This document shows, one piece after another, positions 7,804-15,855 of a DNA stretch of 25,936 nucleotides; the first letter of the stretch is position 1; every line of letters starts with the position of its first letter. Both the position numbers and the translations under genes were made by a program. Origin of the DNA: Rhodospirillaceae bacterium (GTDB taxonomy: Bacteria; Pseudomonadota; Alphaproteobacteria; UBA7985); the NCBI GenBank assembly GCA_002700865.1, contig PAFB01000136.1:1-25936 (forward strand), read 5' to 3'. A model generated the notes under the pieces. The model was not told where the DNA came from. It did not search any database and saw only the letters and a program-made list of their open reading frames with translations.

Positions 7804-8799
7804 ATGAATCCAAGACTGATCGGCTACGCCTTTGCTATTCTGGGCGTTCTTATCATTTCACCTGACTCCGCTCTAATCCGCAAAGTCGCCATGGACCCAT
7901 GGGGGCTGCTGTTTTGGCGCGGCCTGGGCATATTCGGTGTTGCCGCTGTGCTGTCGTTGATCTGGTATCGCGGAGGGCTGGTTCAGTATTTTCGCCAGAC
8001 GGGCTGGCTTGGTCTGTCGATCACGTTTTTCTTTTTCGTCTCGACCTGCAGCTTTGTGTATTCCGCTGTGACACTGAACCCCATCATTCTGCTGATCGTC
8101 GTGGCCTTAGGCCCGGTTTCGGGTGCTGTGTTCTCAATCATTCTTCTCCGAGAACCACCCCGAATGGCCGTGTGGGTCGCAATCGGGCTGTCCTTTTTGG
8201 GGATGGGCATTGTTGCGTGGGGAGAGATGGTCGCCCACGAAGGTTTTGCCCGCCTGCAGTCAGGCCAAGGCCTGATCCTGCCGCCCTGGCCCAGCCTGCT
8301 GGCTTTGTTCTTTGTGCCCACGCTGCTGGGGCTGGGTTTTACCCTGACCCGCCGCATCAAACAGCCCAACATCTGGCCGTCGAACGCACTCGCCGGACTG
8401 CTTGCCATGGTCATCATGCCGTTTTTTGCGCCCACGCTTGAAATTCCGTCGGGTGTGTTTTGGGAGTTTACTTTCCTGATCATTGCCGTGTCTGGCTTGA
8501 GCTTCATTTTCGTGACGCTCGCCCCACGTTGGATCAGCTCAGCAGAAACCAGCCTAGTGTTTCTGCTGGAAACGCTGCTGGGGTCAATCTGGATCTGGTT
8601 GCTCATTGGCCAGCGTCCCGAGGCCCACGAAATCGCTGGTGGTGGGGTCGTTGGTTTGGCCGTGATTGTGGTCGTTCTGACGGCAGTGCGAGCGAAGGGG
8701 GATCCCTCAGGGAGCGCTGATGACAGTGTTAGCGAGGGTGGCTCTTCTTCTTCTGCTACTGCTACTCGGCCGAAGACCGAAGCTGAAGCGCGTAGTTAA
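7804..8799 (+). CDS. EamA/DMT superfamily membrane transporter
   Basis: This 331-aa inner-membrane protein has about ten hydrophobic segments arranged as two similar halves, typical of the drug/metabolite transporter superfamily. Early residues SPDSALIRK and the mid-protein LGPVSGAVFSIILLRE fit EamA proteins, which usually export amino acids or metabolites. The ATG at 7804 is preceded by GAGG about 8 nt upstream, so I prefer it to an in-frame TTG at 7786. The C-terminal tail of about 35 residues is hydrophilic and low complexity (Ser-rich, then Ala/Thr repeats), and its coding sequence overlaps the end of pdxA on the other strand by 38 bp. That suggests the tail arose by loss of an earlier stop. 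The substrate is unknown. Confidence 0.85.
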   Translation: MNPRLIGYAFAILGVLIISPDSALIRKVAMDPWGLLFWRGLGIFGVAAVLSLIWYRGGLVQYFRQTGWLGLSITFFFFVSTCSFVYSAVTLNPIILLIVVALGPVSGAVFSIILLREPPRMAVWVAIGLSFLGMGIVAWGEMVAHEGFARLQSGQGLILPPWPSLLALFFVPTLLGLGFTLTRRIKQPNIWPSNALAGLLAMVIMPFFAPTLEIPSGVFWEFTFLIIAVSGLSFIFVTLAPRWISSAETSLVFLLETLLGSIWIWLLIGQRPEAHEIAGGGVVGLAVIVVVLTAVRAKGDPSGSADDSVSEGGSSSSATATRPKTEAEARS

Positions 8800-9757
8800 A
8801 GGCGGTTCGCAGGCTGGACGGGTCCGCAATGCCCTTTCCGGCAATATCAAAGGCGGTTCCGTGATCCGGCGATGTCCGGATAAATGGCAACCCCAGAGTG
8901 ATATTCACACCCTCAGCCAAGCCCATGTATTTCACCGGGATCAGCCCCTGATCATGATATTGAGCCACGACCACGTCGTGCGCGCCTTGGCGAGCTGCCA
9001 TGAATACGGTATCGCCGGGCCAAGGGCCGCTGGCATTGATGCCCTCGGCCTGCGCAGCGTCGATGGCGGGGGCGATTTCGTCAGCGTCCTCATCCCCAAA
9101 CAAGCGTCCTTCACCAGCATGCGGGTTCAGTCCCGCCACCGCGACCCGTGGCGCATCAATCCCGAGCGCCAAGGCCCCTCGATGCGCCAGACGAATGGCG
9201 CGCAGGACGCTTTCACGGGTGATCATATCGACCGCTTGACGCAAGGGGACATGGATGGTGGTCAGCACGGTACGGATGTCATCATTGGCAAGCATCATGG
9301 CCACCTCAGCACCGGCGTAATGGGCCAGCATTTCGGTATGACCGGGAAAAGGCACTTCAGCGACGGCGAAGGCTTCCTTATTGATAGGGGCCGTGACAAT
9401 GCCGGAAAGAACCCCCTTAAGCGACAGATCAATGCCTGTCTTGATGGCGTCAAAAGCAGCCTCTCCGCCCTCACGCGATACAACACCCACCTCGACTGAC
9501 GCAGCAGAGGGACCCGTGGCAAGGACGGGAATGCTGTCACTCGGGAAGGGGTCATTCTCCCAAGGCGCTGTTATCCGGTGCAGGCGCAGCGACAGTCCCA
9601 GCCGCTCTGCCGCCTGCTCCAAAACCGCTGGATCGCCCAGGACCACCGGATATTCAGGCAGATCGCTCTGTGCCAGCACTCGGGCGCAGATTTCGGGGCC
9701 AATACCTGCCGGATCGCCCAAGGTCAGTCCAAGCGGGCGCGGGGCGGCAGTGGTCAT
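8762..9757 (-). CDS. pdxA: 4-hydroxythreonine-4-phosphate dehydrogenase
   Basis: PdxA oxidises 4-phosphohydroxy-L-threonine with NAD in the DXP-dependent pathway to pyridoxal 5'-phosphate; PdxJ uses its product. The 331-aa protein has the usual family length. The N-terminal motif GDPAGIGPE is at 14-22. The three metal-binding histidines align exactly in context: His169 (TTIHVPLR), His213 (NPHAGE) and His268 (YHDQGL). PGHTEML lies at 138-144. The ATG at 9757 lies 2 bp after the stop of the DegP-like gene and begins directly before the conserved N-terminus. A reading frame extended to 9817 would overlap that gene and is less likely. No surA or ksgA, frequent partners elsewhere, is present here. 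The 3' end runs into the convergent EamA gene. Confidence 0.95.
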   Translation of the reverse strand: MTTAAPRPLGLTLGDPAGIGPEICARVLAQSDLPEYPVVLGDPAVLEQAAERLGLSLRLHRITAPWENDPFPSDSIPVLATGPSAASVEVGVVSREGGEAAFDAIKTGIDLSLKGVLSGIVTAPINKEAFAVAEVPFPGHTEMLAHYAGAEVAMMLANDDIRTVLTTIHVPLRQAVDMITRESVLRAIRLAHRGALALGIDAPRVAVAGLNPHAGEGRLFGDEDADEIAPAIDAAQAEGINASGPWPGDTVFMAARQGAHDVVVAQYHDQGLIPVKYMGLAEGVNITLGLPFIRTSPDHGTAFDIAGKGIADPSSLRTAFNYALQLRSSAE

Positions 9758-9759
9758 GG

Positions 9760-11166
9760 TTAGTAAACCAGCCGGTAGGTCACTGTCCGTCCCCCACGGT
9801 CGAGGATAAACGACCAACGCCGCGAGCGAGCGTCTTCGAGAACCATTTCGAGTTCTTCAACCCTCTCGATGATTTGCCGGTTAGCAGAACGAATGACGTC
9901 GCCTTCACGAAAACCCTGACGCGCCGCGATTGAGCCGCTGGGGACTTCAGAGATCACTACGCCAGTCCATTTGCCGGGCAAGTCCAGTTCCTGACTGACA
10001 GCCGGCGACAGGTTAATGACGCTGGCACCTTGCAGAGGATGGCGCCCTGTCAGTTGGGTTTCTTCGCGGGCTGGAACTTCGGGTGGCGCTGTCAGGTCAA
10101 AGGCCACATCCATGATTTCGCCTTGCCGAAACACCCGTGCCTCCATCGTGTCGCCCACTAGGCTGTTCGCAATCGCATAGCGCATTTCTGCGCTGGTAAG
10201 GATTTCAGCAGAGTTCAGGCTGAGGATTACATCGCCCGTTTCCAGGCCGGCACTGTGCGCAGGCGAGGGGTCGTAGACTTCATCAATCAAGAACCCGCCG
10301 CTGCCTTCAAGGTTCAGAATGCGCGCCATTTGTCGGGTTACGTCCTCGCCGGTGATGCCCAGCCAAGGGCGGACGACTGTGCCATCTCCGCTTTCCAGCG
10401 CGCGCAATGTGTTCGCCACGAAGTTTGCCGGGATCGCGAAACCAATTCCGGCGGATGATCCGCTTTGGGAGTAGATGGCGGTGTTAATGCCGATCAGGTT
10501 GCCGTTCATATCAACCAGCGCCCCGCCCGAGTTGCCGGGGTTAATCGATGCATCAGTCTGAATGAAGCTGCCAACTTCGGTGATGCCCACACCCGTCCGG
10601 GCGAGAGCAGAGACAATGCCCATGGTCGTCGTCTGACCCACGCCAAAGGGGTTTCCGATGGCCAAAACCAGATCACCGACTTCAACACCATCGGAATCGC
10701 CAAAAGGCAGAATGGGCAAGTCGTCGCCTTCAGGATTAATCTGCAGCAGCGCCAGGTCAGAAGCGCTGTCCGTGAACAGTACCTCAGCCACAAACTCACG
10801 CTTATCTGAAAGCTCGACCTCGACTTCAGTGCCGTCCTTGATGACGTGATAGTTGGTCACAACCAAACCATCGTTGCGCACAATCACGCCGGACCCCAGC
10901 GCGGTCTGTACCTTTTCCGTTTGCCGGGAAAAGGGCGAGCCAAAGATGTCGTCGCCGAACACACCCATGGGCGAGCGCGAAATCTCGGCGCGGGTGAAGA
11001 TATTGACCACCGCTGGCGCAGACTGTTTGACCAGTGGCGCAAATGACAGTTGGATTTGCACAGCAGAGGCGGGCACGGCGCGCTCTGTATTTTGCGCGCT
11101 GATTGTTCCGGCTGTCGTTGCTGTCAGGCCCATGGCCACGCAAAGGGTAAGGATAAGGCGTTTCAA
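9760..11166 (-). CDS. Periplasmic DegP/HtrA-like serine protease with two PDZ domains
   Basis: This envelope quality-control protease degrades misfolded periplasmic proteins. From a TTG start at 11166 it is 468 aa long, beginning MKRLILTL with a Sec leader ending near residue 24 (ISA). The trypsin-like domain has the triad His107 (TNYHVIKDG), Asp137 (ASDLALLQI) and Ser213 (PGNSGGALV). PDZ1 begins around RPWLGITG, and PDZ2 contains VVISEVPSGS and EGDVIRSAN near the C-terminus. I chose the TTG because AGGGAG lies 6 nt upstream and it yields a compact leader. An ATG at 11214 or the frame start at 11319 would put 16 to 51 extra residues before the leader. It is co-directional with pdxA, 2 bp away. 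Whether it is the DegP, DegQ or MucD ortholog cannot be decided. Confidence 0.92.
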   Translation of the reverse strand: MKRLILTLCVAMGLTATTAGTISAQNTERAVPASAVQIQLSFAPLVKQSAPAVVNIFTRAEISRSPMGVFGDDIFGSPFSRQTEKVQTALGSGVIVRNDGLVVTNYHVIKDGTEVEVELSDKREFVAEVLFTDSASDLALLQINPEGDDLPILPFGDSDGVEVGDLVLAIGNPFGVGQTTTMGIVSALARTGVGITEVGSFIQTDASINPGNSGGALVDMNGNLIGINTAIYSQSGSSAGIGFAIPANFVANTLRALESGDGTVVRPWLGITGEDVTRQMARILNLEGSGGFLIDEVYDPSPAHSAGLETGDVILSLNSAEILTSAEMRYAIANSLVGDTMEARVFRQGEIMDVAFDLTAPPEVPAREETQLTGRHPLQGASVINLSPAVSQELDLPGKWTGVVISEVPSGSIAARQGFREGDVIRSANRQIIERVEELEMVLEDARSRRWSFILDRGGRTVTYRLVY

Positions 11167-11417
11167 CGGTGTCTCCCTGAAGGACGCGGTCCCCGATCGC
11201 TTCTTGGCGAGCATTCCGCGTTTGGTTCCTTGCCTAGATGACAAATAACTGGGTCCGGGTTCGCACTTTGGGAAGGTTGAAATAAGGCAAGTCCCATCAA
11301 GGAATGAAACAAATGACAAAATGGGTCAATAAACCGCAGGAATCGCCTTCCCTGAGCCCCAAAACGCGCAATCTGTGTTTAAAAGTCCCTTAAATCTAGT
11401 TTTGTACGGAGCCAAAC

Positions 11418-11729
11418 ATGTCCTTTTTCCAAGATATCCCGCGCGTGATCACCCTGATTCTCTCTGTAGTGATGGTGTTGATCGTGGCCTATGGGTTCGC
11501 CAACGGGAACCTCGATGCCTTTCTTGCGGCGCTGCGGGAGCCGTGGAATCAGGTGACGCTGGCTGATCTTTACATTTCGTTTTGGTTGATGAGCGTGGTG
11601 ATGTTTGTTTTCTCAGAGAACAAGCTTGCCTCGCTGCCTTGGATTTTGGCGATCAACGTGATCGGCAGCCCAATTTTTGGCCTTTGGCTCTTGCTTAATC
11701 TGCCTCGTCTGCGCAAACGGATGGGATGA
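11418..11729 (+). CDS. Small integral membrane protein of unknown function
   Basis: This 103-aa protein has three likely membrane segments (about 9-28, 48-65 and 72-92) and a basic end (LRKRMG), suggesting that the C-terminus is cytoplasmic. A phrase between segments, TLADLYISFWLMSVVMFVFSEN, was broken up only by the second helix and resembles small DUF-type membrane proteins, but I do not recognise the family. The ATG at 11418 follows GGAG by about 6 nt. Its stop overlaps the rarA start by 4 bp (ATGA, 11726-11729), so it is translationally coupled to rarA and heads the long plus-strand run. No function is proposed. Confidence 0.75.
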   Translation: MSFFQDIPRVITLILSVVMVLIVAYGFANGNLDAFLAALREPWNQVTLADLYISFWLMSVVMFVFSENKLASLPWILAINVIGSPIFGLWLLLNLPRLRKRMG

Positions 11730-13063
11730 CAGACAGCCTATTCAGCCAAGCAACCCACGCGCAGCGCCCTCTGGCCGACCGGCTGAGGCCCCTGCGGCTG
11801 GATGATGTCGTTGGTCAGCAACAACTGCTGGCCCCCGACGCGCCGTTGCGGCGCATGGTCGATCAGGACCGGCTGGTTTCGTCGATCCTGTGGGGGCCGC
11901 CAGGGTGCGGGAAAACCACGTTGGCGCGTCTGATGGCTCAGATTGGTGACTTTGAGTTTGAGTCGATTTCTGCGATTTTTGCCGGGGTTGCTGACCTCAA
12001 GAAGCTGTTTGAAGCGGCCCGGGACCGGCGACGGGATGGCCGCGCGACGCTGCTTTTCGTTGATGAGATCCACCGCTTTAACAAATCCCAGCAAGACAGC
12101 TTTTTGCCAGTTGTCGAAGATGGCACGATTGTCCTGCTCGGTGCCACCACAGAAAACCCATCCTTTGAGCTCAACGCCGCTTTGCTGTCGCGCTGTCAGG
12201 TGCTCGTGCTGGAACGGCTGGAAGCGGGAGACTTGGAAGAACTGCTGCAACGGGCGGAAACGGTGGAGGGGCGAGCGTTGCCGCTGGATACTGGCGCGCG
12301 GGAGACCATCTGCGCGCTGGCTGATGGCGATGGCCGCTATTTGCTCAACCTCGCTGAGCAGGTGTGGGCTTCTGCGGGTACCGAGCCGCTGACGTCAGAC
12401 AGCCTGCTCAAAATCGTTCAGCGACGCCGCCCGGTTTATGACAAGGGACAGGACAGTCACTACAATCTGATTTCCGCACTGCATAAATCATTGCGTGGGT
12501 CGGATGCCGATGCGGCGCTTTATTGGTTCGAGCGAATGCTGGCAGGGGGTGAAGACCCCAATTACATCGCGCGGCGCCTGACCCGCTTTGCCGTTGAAGA
12601 CATCGGCCTCGCCGACCCTCATGCCATGACCCACGCGCTGAATGCCTGGCAGGTTTACGAGCGTCTGGGCAGTCCCGAAGGGGATCTGGCTTTGGCGAAT
12701 ACTGTGCTTTATCTGGCTACAGCCCCCAAATCCAACGCAGCCTACGCCGCCCACAAAGCCGGTCTGTCAACAGCTCAAAAAACTGGCTCGCTGCCCCCGC
12801 CCAAAGCGATCCTCAACGCGCCCACGACCCTGATGAAGGACATTGGCTATGGTGCGGACTATCAGTACGACCACGATGCTGAAGACGGGTTTTCGGGGCA
12901 GAATTTCTTTCCCGACGGGATGAATTGGGAACAGTTTTATAAGCCGGTTGAACGCGGCTTTGAGCGCGACATTCAGAAACGCCTCGAATACTGGGCACGG
13001 TTACGGGCACGGCGCCGACAAGGGGCGTCGGGGCGTGACGCTGCGGAGGGAGAAGACAGGTGA
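11726..13063 (+). CDS. rarA: Replication-associated recombination protein A (AAA+ ATPase)
   Basis: RarA (MgsA) is a clamp-loader-like AAA+ ATPase that acts at stalled replication forks with SSB. The 445-aa length is typical. Walker A is GPPGCGKTT (57-65, Lys63) and Walker B is LLFVDEIHRF with Asp113 and Glu114. Sensor 1 lies in LLGATTENPS, and the C-terminal tetramerisation region contains the family-typical GEDPNYIARRL and KSNAAYAA segments. The last about 20 residues are strongly basic and low complexity (RARRRQG region). The gene overlaps its upstream membrane-protein partner and the downstream crcB by 4 bp each, indicating tight translational coupling. The rarA-crcB-rluC order is, to my knowledge, common in Rhodobacterales. 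Confidence 0.95.
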   Translation: MTDSLFSQATHAQRPLADRLRPLRLDDVVGQQQLLAPDAPLRRMVDQDRLVSSILWGPPGCGKTTLARLMAQIGDFEFESISAIFAGVADLKKLFEAARDRRRDGRATLLFVDEIHRFNKSQQDSFLPVVEDGTIVLLGATTENPSFELNAALLSRCQVLVLERLEAGDLEELLQRAETVEGRALPLDTGARETICALADGDGRYLLNLAEQVWASAGTEPLTSDSLLKIVQRRRPVYDKGQDSHYNLISALHKSLRGSDADAALYWFERMLAGGEDPNYIARRLTRFAVEDIGLADPHAMTHALNAWQVYERLGSPEGDLALANTVLYLATAPKSNAAYAAHKAGLSTAQKTGSLPPPKAILNAPTTLMKDIGYGADYQYDHDAEDGFSGQNFFPDGMNWEQFYKPVERGFERDIQKRLEYWARLRARRRQGASGRDAAEGEDR

Positions 13064-13431
13064 TCTGGGTATCGGTTGCAATGGGCGGCGCCATCGGCGC
13101 TTGCCTGCGCTATGGCTTGTTTATCAGCGTTGGCTCCCTTGGTGGTGTCCCGTTTGGCACCTTTGTCGCCAATGCAGTGGGGGCCGCTGCTATGGGGTTT
13201 CTGGCGGCTATGTTCCGGAATGCTGAAGCGTGGTCCAGCCCGCTTCGCCTGTTTCTGATGGTCGGGGTGCTGGGCGCGCTGACCACGTTTTCGACCTTTG
13301 CGCTGGAGGCTGTGGACGCCCTGCGCGCAGGCAGACCGATGATCGCATTAAGCTATATTGTGGGGACTGTTGTGGTGACAGTTGGCGGATGCTGGGCCGG
13401 TTATTGGTTAGGACAGTCCCTTGGCCGTTGA
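13060..13431 (+). CDS. crcB: Fluoride efflux channel CrcB/Fluc
   Basis: This 123-aa dimeric membrane channel expels fluoride. Four hydrophobic segments are present. Family motifs appear in order: GGAIGACLRYG (9-19), GTFVANAVG (33-41), which contains the conserved asparagine, and GALTTFSTF (72-80), which contains the phenylalanine box region and sodium-site threonines. The start is GTG at 13060, with GGAGG upstream and a 4-bp GTGA overlap with rarA. The 3' end overlaps the pseudouridine synthase gene by 11 bp. There is no room for a fluoride riboswitch directly upstream, so expression seems tied to the housekeeping operon rather than to fluoride sensing. Confidence 0.93.
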   Translation: MIWVSVAMGGAIGACLRYGLFISVGSLGGVPFGTFVANAVGAAAMGFLAAMFRNAEAWSSPLRLFLMVGVLGALTTFSTFALEAVDALRAGRPMIALSYIVGTVVVTVGGCWAGYWLGQSLGR

Positions 13432-14359
13432 AATCGACATCACTGCCGATCAGGCCGGCCAGCGCCTCGATCGACTGGTCAAGAGCCTCGCCCCCCATAT
13501 TGGATTTGGCGCGCAGCAGAAGTGGTTCCGGACCGGTCAGGTCAGGCTCAATGGCAAGCGGGTCAAGGGCGCTGAGCGAGTGGCAGCGGGGGACCGCCTC
13601 CGCCTGCCGCCACAGGCGCAAAAGTCCGACTCAGCAGACAGCCACACTGCGAGTTCTGCCGGTCCTGATCCGCAGCTGGTTGAGCAGTTGCGCGCCGCCG
13701 CTGTGTTCGATGATGGCCGCGTCCTCGCCTTTGACAAGCCGACCGGACTGGCCGTACAGGGCGGCACCAAAACGACGCGCCATGTCGATGGTGCTCTGCC
13801 TGCTTTCGTCAACGAAGCCGGAGAAGTGCCGCGTCTGGTACATCGATTGGACCGTGACACATCGGGCGTGCTGGTGGTGGGCCGTGGGCGCGACGCTGCG
13901 GCTTTTTTGACCCGCGCTTTTGCCTCCCGCGAGGCACGCAAAACCTATCAGGCGCTGGTCACGGATTGGCCAGAAGGGGAAGACGCAGGGGTGATTTCAG
14001 CACCGCTGATCAAAACTCGCCAAGGCGGTGAGGAGCGGGTTGTGGTGGATCTTAAGGCTCCCAACGCGCAATCGGCAGAGACCCTGTTCCGGGTTGAGCG
14101 TCGGGCTGAGAATGGGCTGGTGCTAATAACCTTTGAACCCCGCACAGGGCGCACTCACCAACTGCGCGTTCACGCCGCCCACTTTGGCGGTGCCATCGTG
14201 GGCGATGGCAAATACGGCGTCCGTTTGACCCGAGACTGGCCAGCGCCCAAGCGGCTCTATCTGCATGCAGCTGCACTGGAGATGCCGCACCCTGACGGCT
14301 CTATCCTCCGTCTCAGCGCACCTCTGCCATCTGCCTTTGAAGACGCGCTCAACGCTTGA
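13421..14359 (+). CDS. RluA-family 23S rRNA pseudouridine synthase (RluC-like)
   Basis: This 312-aa enzyme converts specific uridines in 23S rRNA to pseudouridine. An N-terminal S4 RNA-binding domain (about 13-62, containing RLDRLVK and GQVRLNGKRVKG) is followed by the catalytic domain starting at VLAFDKPTGLAVQGG. The catalytic aspartate is Asp144 in the motif VHRLDRDTSG (140-149). The C-terminal motif RTGRTHQLRVHAAHFG is also present. RluC (positions 955/2504/2580) is the best guess from architecture, but RluD-like paralogs are hard to exclude. The start is TTG at 13421, overlapping crcB by 11 bp with AGGA about 7 nt upstream. A 32-bp gap separates it from the HAD gene. Confidence 0.92.
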   Translation: MAVEIDITADQAGQRLDRLVKSLAPHIGFGAQQKWFRTGQVRLNGKRVKGAERVAAGDRLRLPPQAQKSDSADSHTASSAGPDPQLVEQLRAAAVFDDGRVLAFDKPTGLAVQGGTKTTRHVDGALPAFVNEAGEVPRLVHRLDRDTSGVLVVGRGRDAAAFLTRAFASREARKTYQALVTDWPEGEDAGVISAPLIKTRQGGEERVVVDLKAPNAQSAETLFRVERRAENGLVLITFEPRTGRTHQLRVHAAHFGGAIVGDGKYGVRLTRDWPAPKRLYLHAAALEMPHPDGSILRLSAPLPSAFEDALNA

Positions 14360-14391
14360 CCAGATCGGGTGGAGCGTGACACCAAACCGGC

Positions 14392-15090
14392 ATGAAAGAC
14401 CACGGAAAACACCGGTTTAAGCTTCTTGCTTTTGATATGGACGGTACGCTGATCGATAGCCTAGCGGCGATTGTTGACGCGTCGGTTGAGGCCTTTGCTG
14501 GCACGCCTTTCCCAACCCCCAGCGCCGAACAGGTGAGGGAGGTTGTGGGCCTGCATCTGGAGCTGTGCGTTGAGCATTGGGCACCGGAGGCGTCGGCGGC
14601 TGAAGTCCGCGACCTGGCAGAGCGCTATCGTCAGGCGTTTCGTGGTCAGCGCGCTCGGGGCGAGCATAACGTGCGCCCCTATGCCGGTGTCGCCGAAACG
14701 CTGGAAGCGCTCACCCATGATGAAACCTTTATGGCGGTGGTCACGGGCAAGGATCGGCGCGGCCTGGATGCGGTGTTGGAGAGCCTTGCCTTACGCCACT
14801 ATTTCCACTCGTTGCAGACCCCTGACACCAACCTCGGCAAACCCGCGCCCGATATGGTCTGGGCCGCTAACACAGAAACCGCCACTGACGCGCATGATAC
14901 CGTGGTCATTGGCGACACCAGCTTTGATATGGAGATGGCGCGCAACGCGGGAGCCTTTGCCGTTGGTGTGACCTATGGCAATCACAGTGAGGCGCGCTTG
15001 CGTGAGTCGGGCGCACACGTCCTTATTGACGCTTTTTCCGATCTCCCGGCAGCGCTGGCGCAACTCAGTGAGAAGGATTTTCGCCCATGA
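14392..15090 (+). CDS. HAD-IA family hydrolase, phosphoglycolate phosphatase-like
   Basis: This 232-aa phosphatase of the haloacid dehalogenase superfamily has all four motifs. Motif I is FDMDGTLIDS with nucleophile Asp15 and acid/base Asp17. Motif II is VVTGK. Motif III lysine sits in LGKPAPD. Motif IV is VIGDTSFDMEMA, binding Mg2+. A helical cap (about 25-90) follows motif I, as in Gph and pyrophosphatase PpaX. The physiological substrate is not determined by sequence; phosphoglycolate or a damaged metabolite are usual suggestions. Its stop overlaps the next gene, the ATP12 chaperone, by 4 bp (ATGA at 15087-15090). No clear Shine-Dalgarno sequence is seen near the ATG at 14392. Confidence 0.9.
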   Translation: MKDHGKHRFKLLAFDMDGTLIDSLAAIVDASVEAFAGTPFPTPSAEQVREVVGLHLELCVEHWAPEASAAEVRDLAERYRQAFRGQRARGEHNVRPYAGVAETLEALTHDETFMAVVTGKDRRGLDAVLESLALRHYFHSLQTPDTNLGKPAPDMVWAANTETATDAHDTVVIGDTSFDMEMARNAGAFAVGVTYGNHSEARLRESGAHVLIDAFSDLPAALAQLSEKDFRP

Positions 15091-15827
15091 AGATTGGCGG
15101 CAACGGTGAAGCTCCCAAAATTCGCAAGTTCTACAAGGTCGCCACCGTGGTTCAGGTGGCTGGCGCGAGGGTGTGGGAAATCCACCTTGATGGCCGAGCG
15201 CTGAAGACCACCGCCAAACGCGACCTGCACCTGCCGACGCGTTCGCTGGCGCAGGCGATTGCTTATGAATGGAACGCGCAGGAAAAAGATGTCGTGCCGA
15301 CGACGATGCCGGTCACACAACTGGTATTCACCGGCATTGACAACTTCGGCGACGAGATTGACCTGATCCGCGATGAAACCGCGAAGTACGGGGAAACCGA
15401 CCTGCTCTGTTACCGGGTCAGTGAGCCCAAGGCGCTGGGTGCTTTGCAGGATGAAAGCTGGCAGCCGCTGCTGGACTGGGCGGCGAAGCAGCTTGACGCG
15501 CCGCTGACGGTAACACGAGGGATCATGGCGGTTGATCAGCCTGCGCAGTCTTTGTTTGCTTTGCGTCGACCGCTGGACAGGCTAGATATCCTCCACATCA
15601 CCGCACTGCGCACGCTGGTTGGGGCAACGGGCAGTCTGGTGTTAGCACTGGCGGTGTACTTCGGACGGATCTCGCCCGATGAAGCCGTTGAATTGGCGAC
15701 CCTGGAAGAACGGTTTCAGATTGAAACTTGGGGTCCGGATGAAGACCTCGAAGGCTCGCTGGCAGGCAAGCGCGAAGACGCGCGCTCGGCGGGTACGATT
15801 TTGGCGGCTCTGAGTCGTCAGGATTGA
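15087..15827 (+). CDS. ATP12-type F1-ATPase assembly chaperone
   Basis: ATP12 proteins bind the F1 alpha subunit and help assemble the catalytic hexamer. They occur in mitochondria and alphaproteobacteria, which supports the taxonomic placement. The 246-aa protein shows the N-terminal signature region with the core WEIHLDGRALKT, followed by LHLPT. It then has ETDLLCYR, a WQPLLDW segment, and the C-terminal motif ERFQIETWGPDEDLEG. No signal peptide is visible, consistent with a cytoplasmic site of action. Translation should be coupled to the HAD gene through the ATGA overlap. A 28-bp gap precedes pccB. Confidence 0.93.
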   Translation: MKIGGNGEAPKIRKFYKVATVVQVAGARVWEIHLDGRALKTTAKRDLHLPTRSLAQAIAYEWNAQEKDVVPTTMPVTQLVFTGIDNFGDEIDLIRDETAKYGETDLLCYRVSEPKALGALQDESWQPLLDWAAKQLDAPLTVTRGIMAVDQPAQSLFALRRPLDRLDILHITALRTLVGATGSLVLALAVYFGRISPDEAVELATLEERFQIETWGPDEDLEGSLAGKREDARSAGTILAALSRQD

Positions 15828-15855
15828 GAGGCATCGAGATAGAGGGAGAAAGGCG

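Noticed and set aside
8720..9499. Plus-strand 259-aa open frame
   Set aside because: Antisense to pdxA and starting inside the EamA gene's tail; no motif or ribosome site supports it.
11260..11310. Heat-shock (RpoH-type) promoter for the DegP-like gene
   Set aside because: CTTG and a CTTATTT-like element are present on the minus strand, but the spacing does not fit a convincing promoter.
11167..11319. N-terminal extension of the DegP-like protease
   Set aside because: It would place about 50 polar residues before the Sec leader; the TTG at 11166 has a good ribosome site and gives a normal leader.
13060..13060. Fluoride riboswitch before crcB
   Set aside because: The crcB start overlaps the rarA coding region; there is no untranslated space and I see no riboswitch core.
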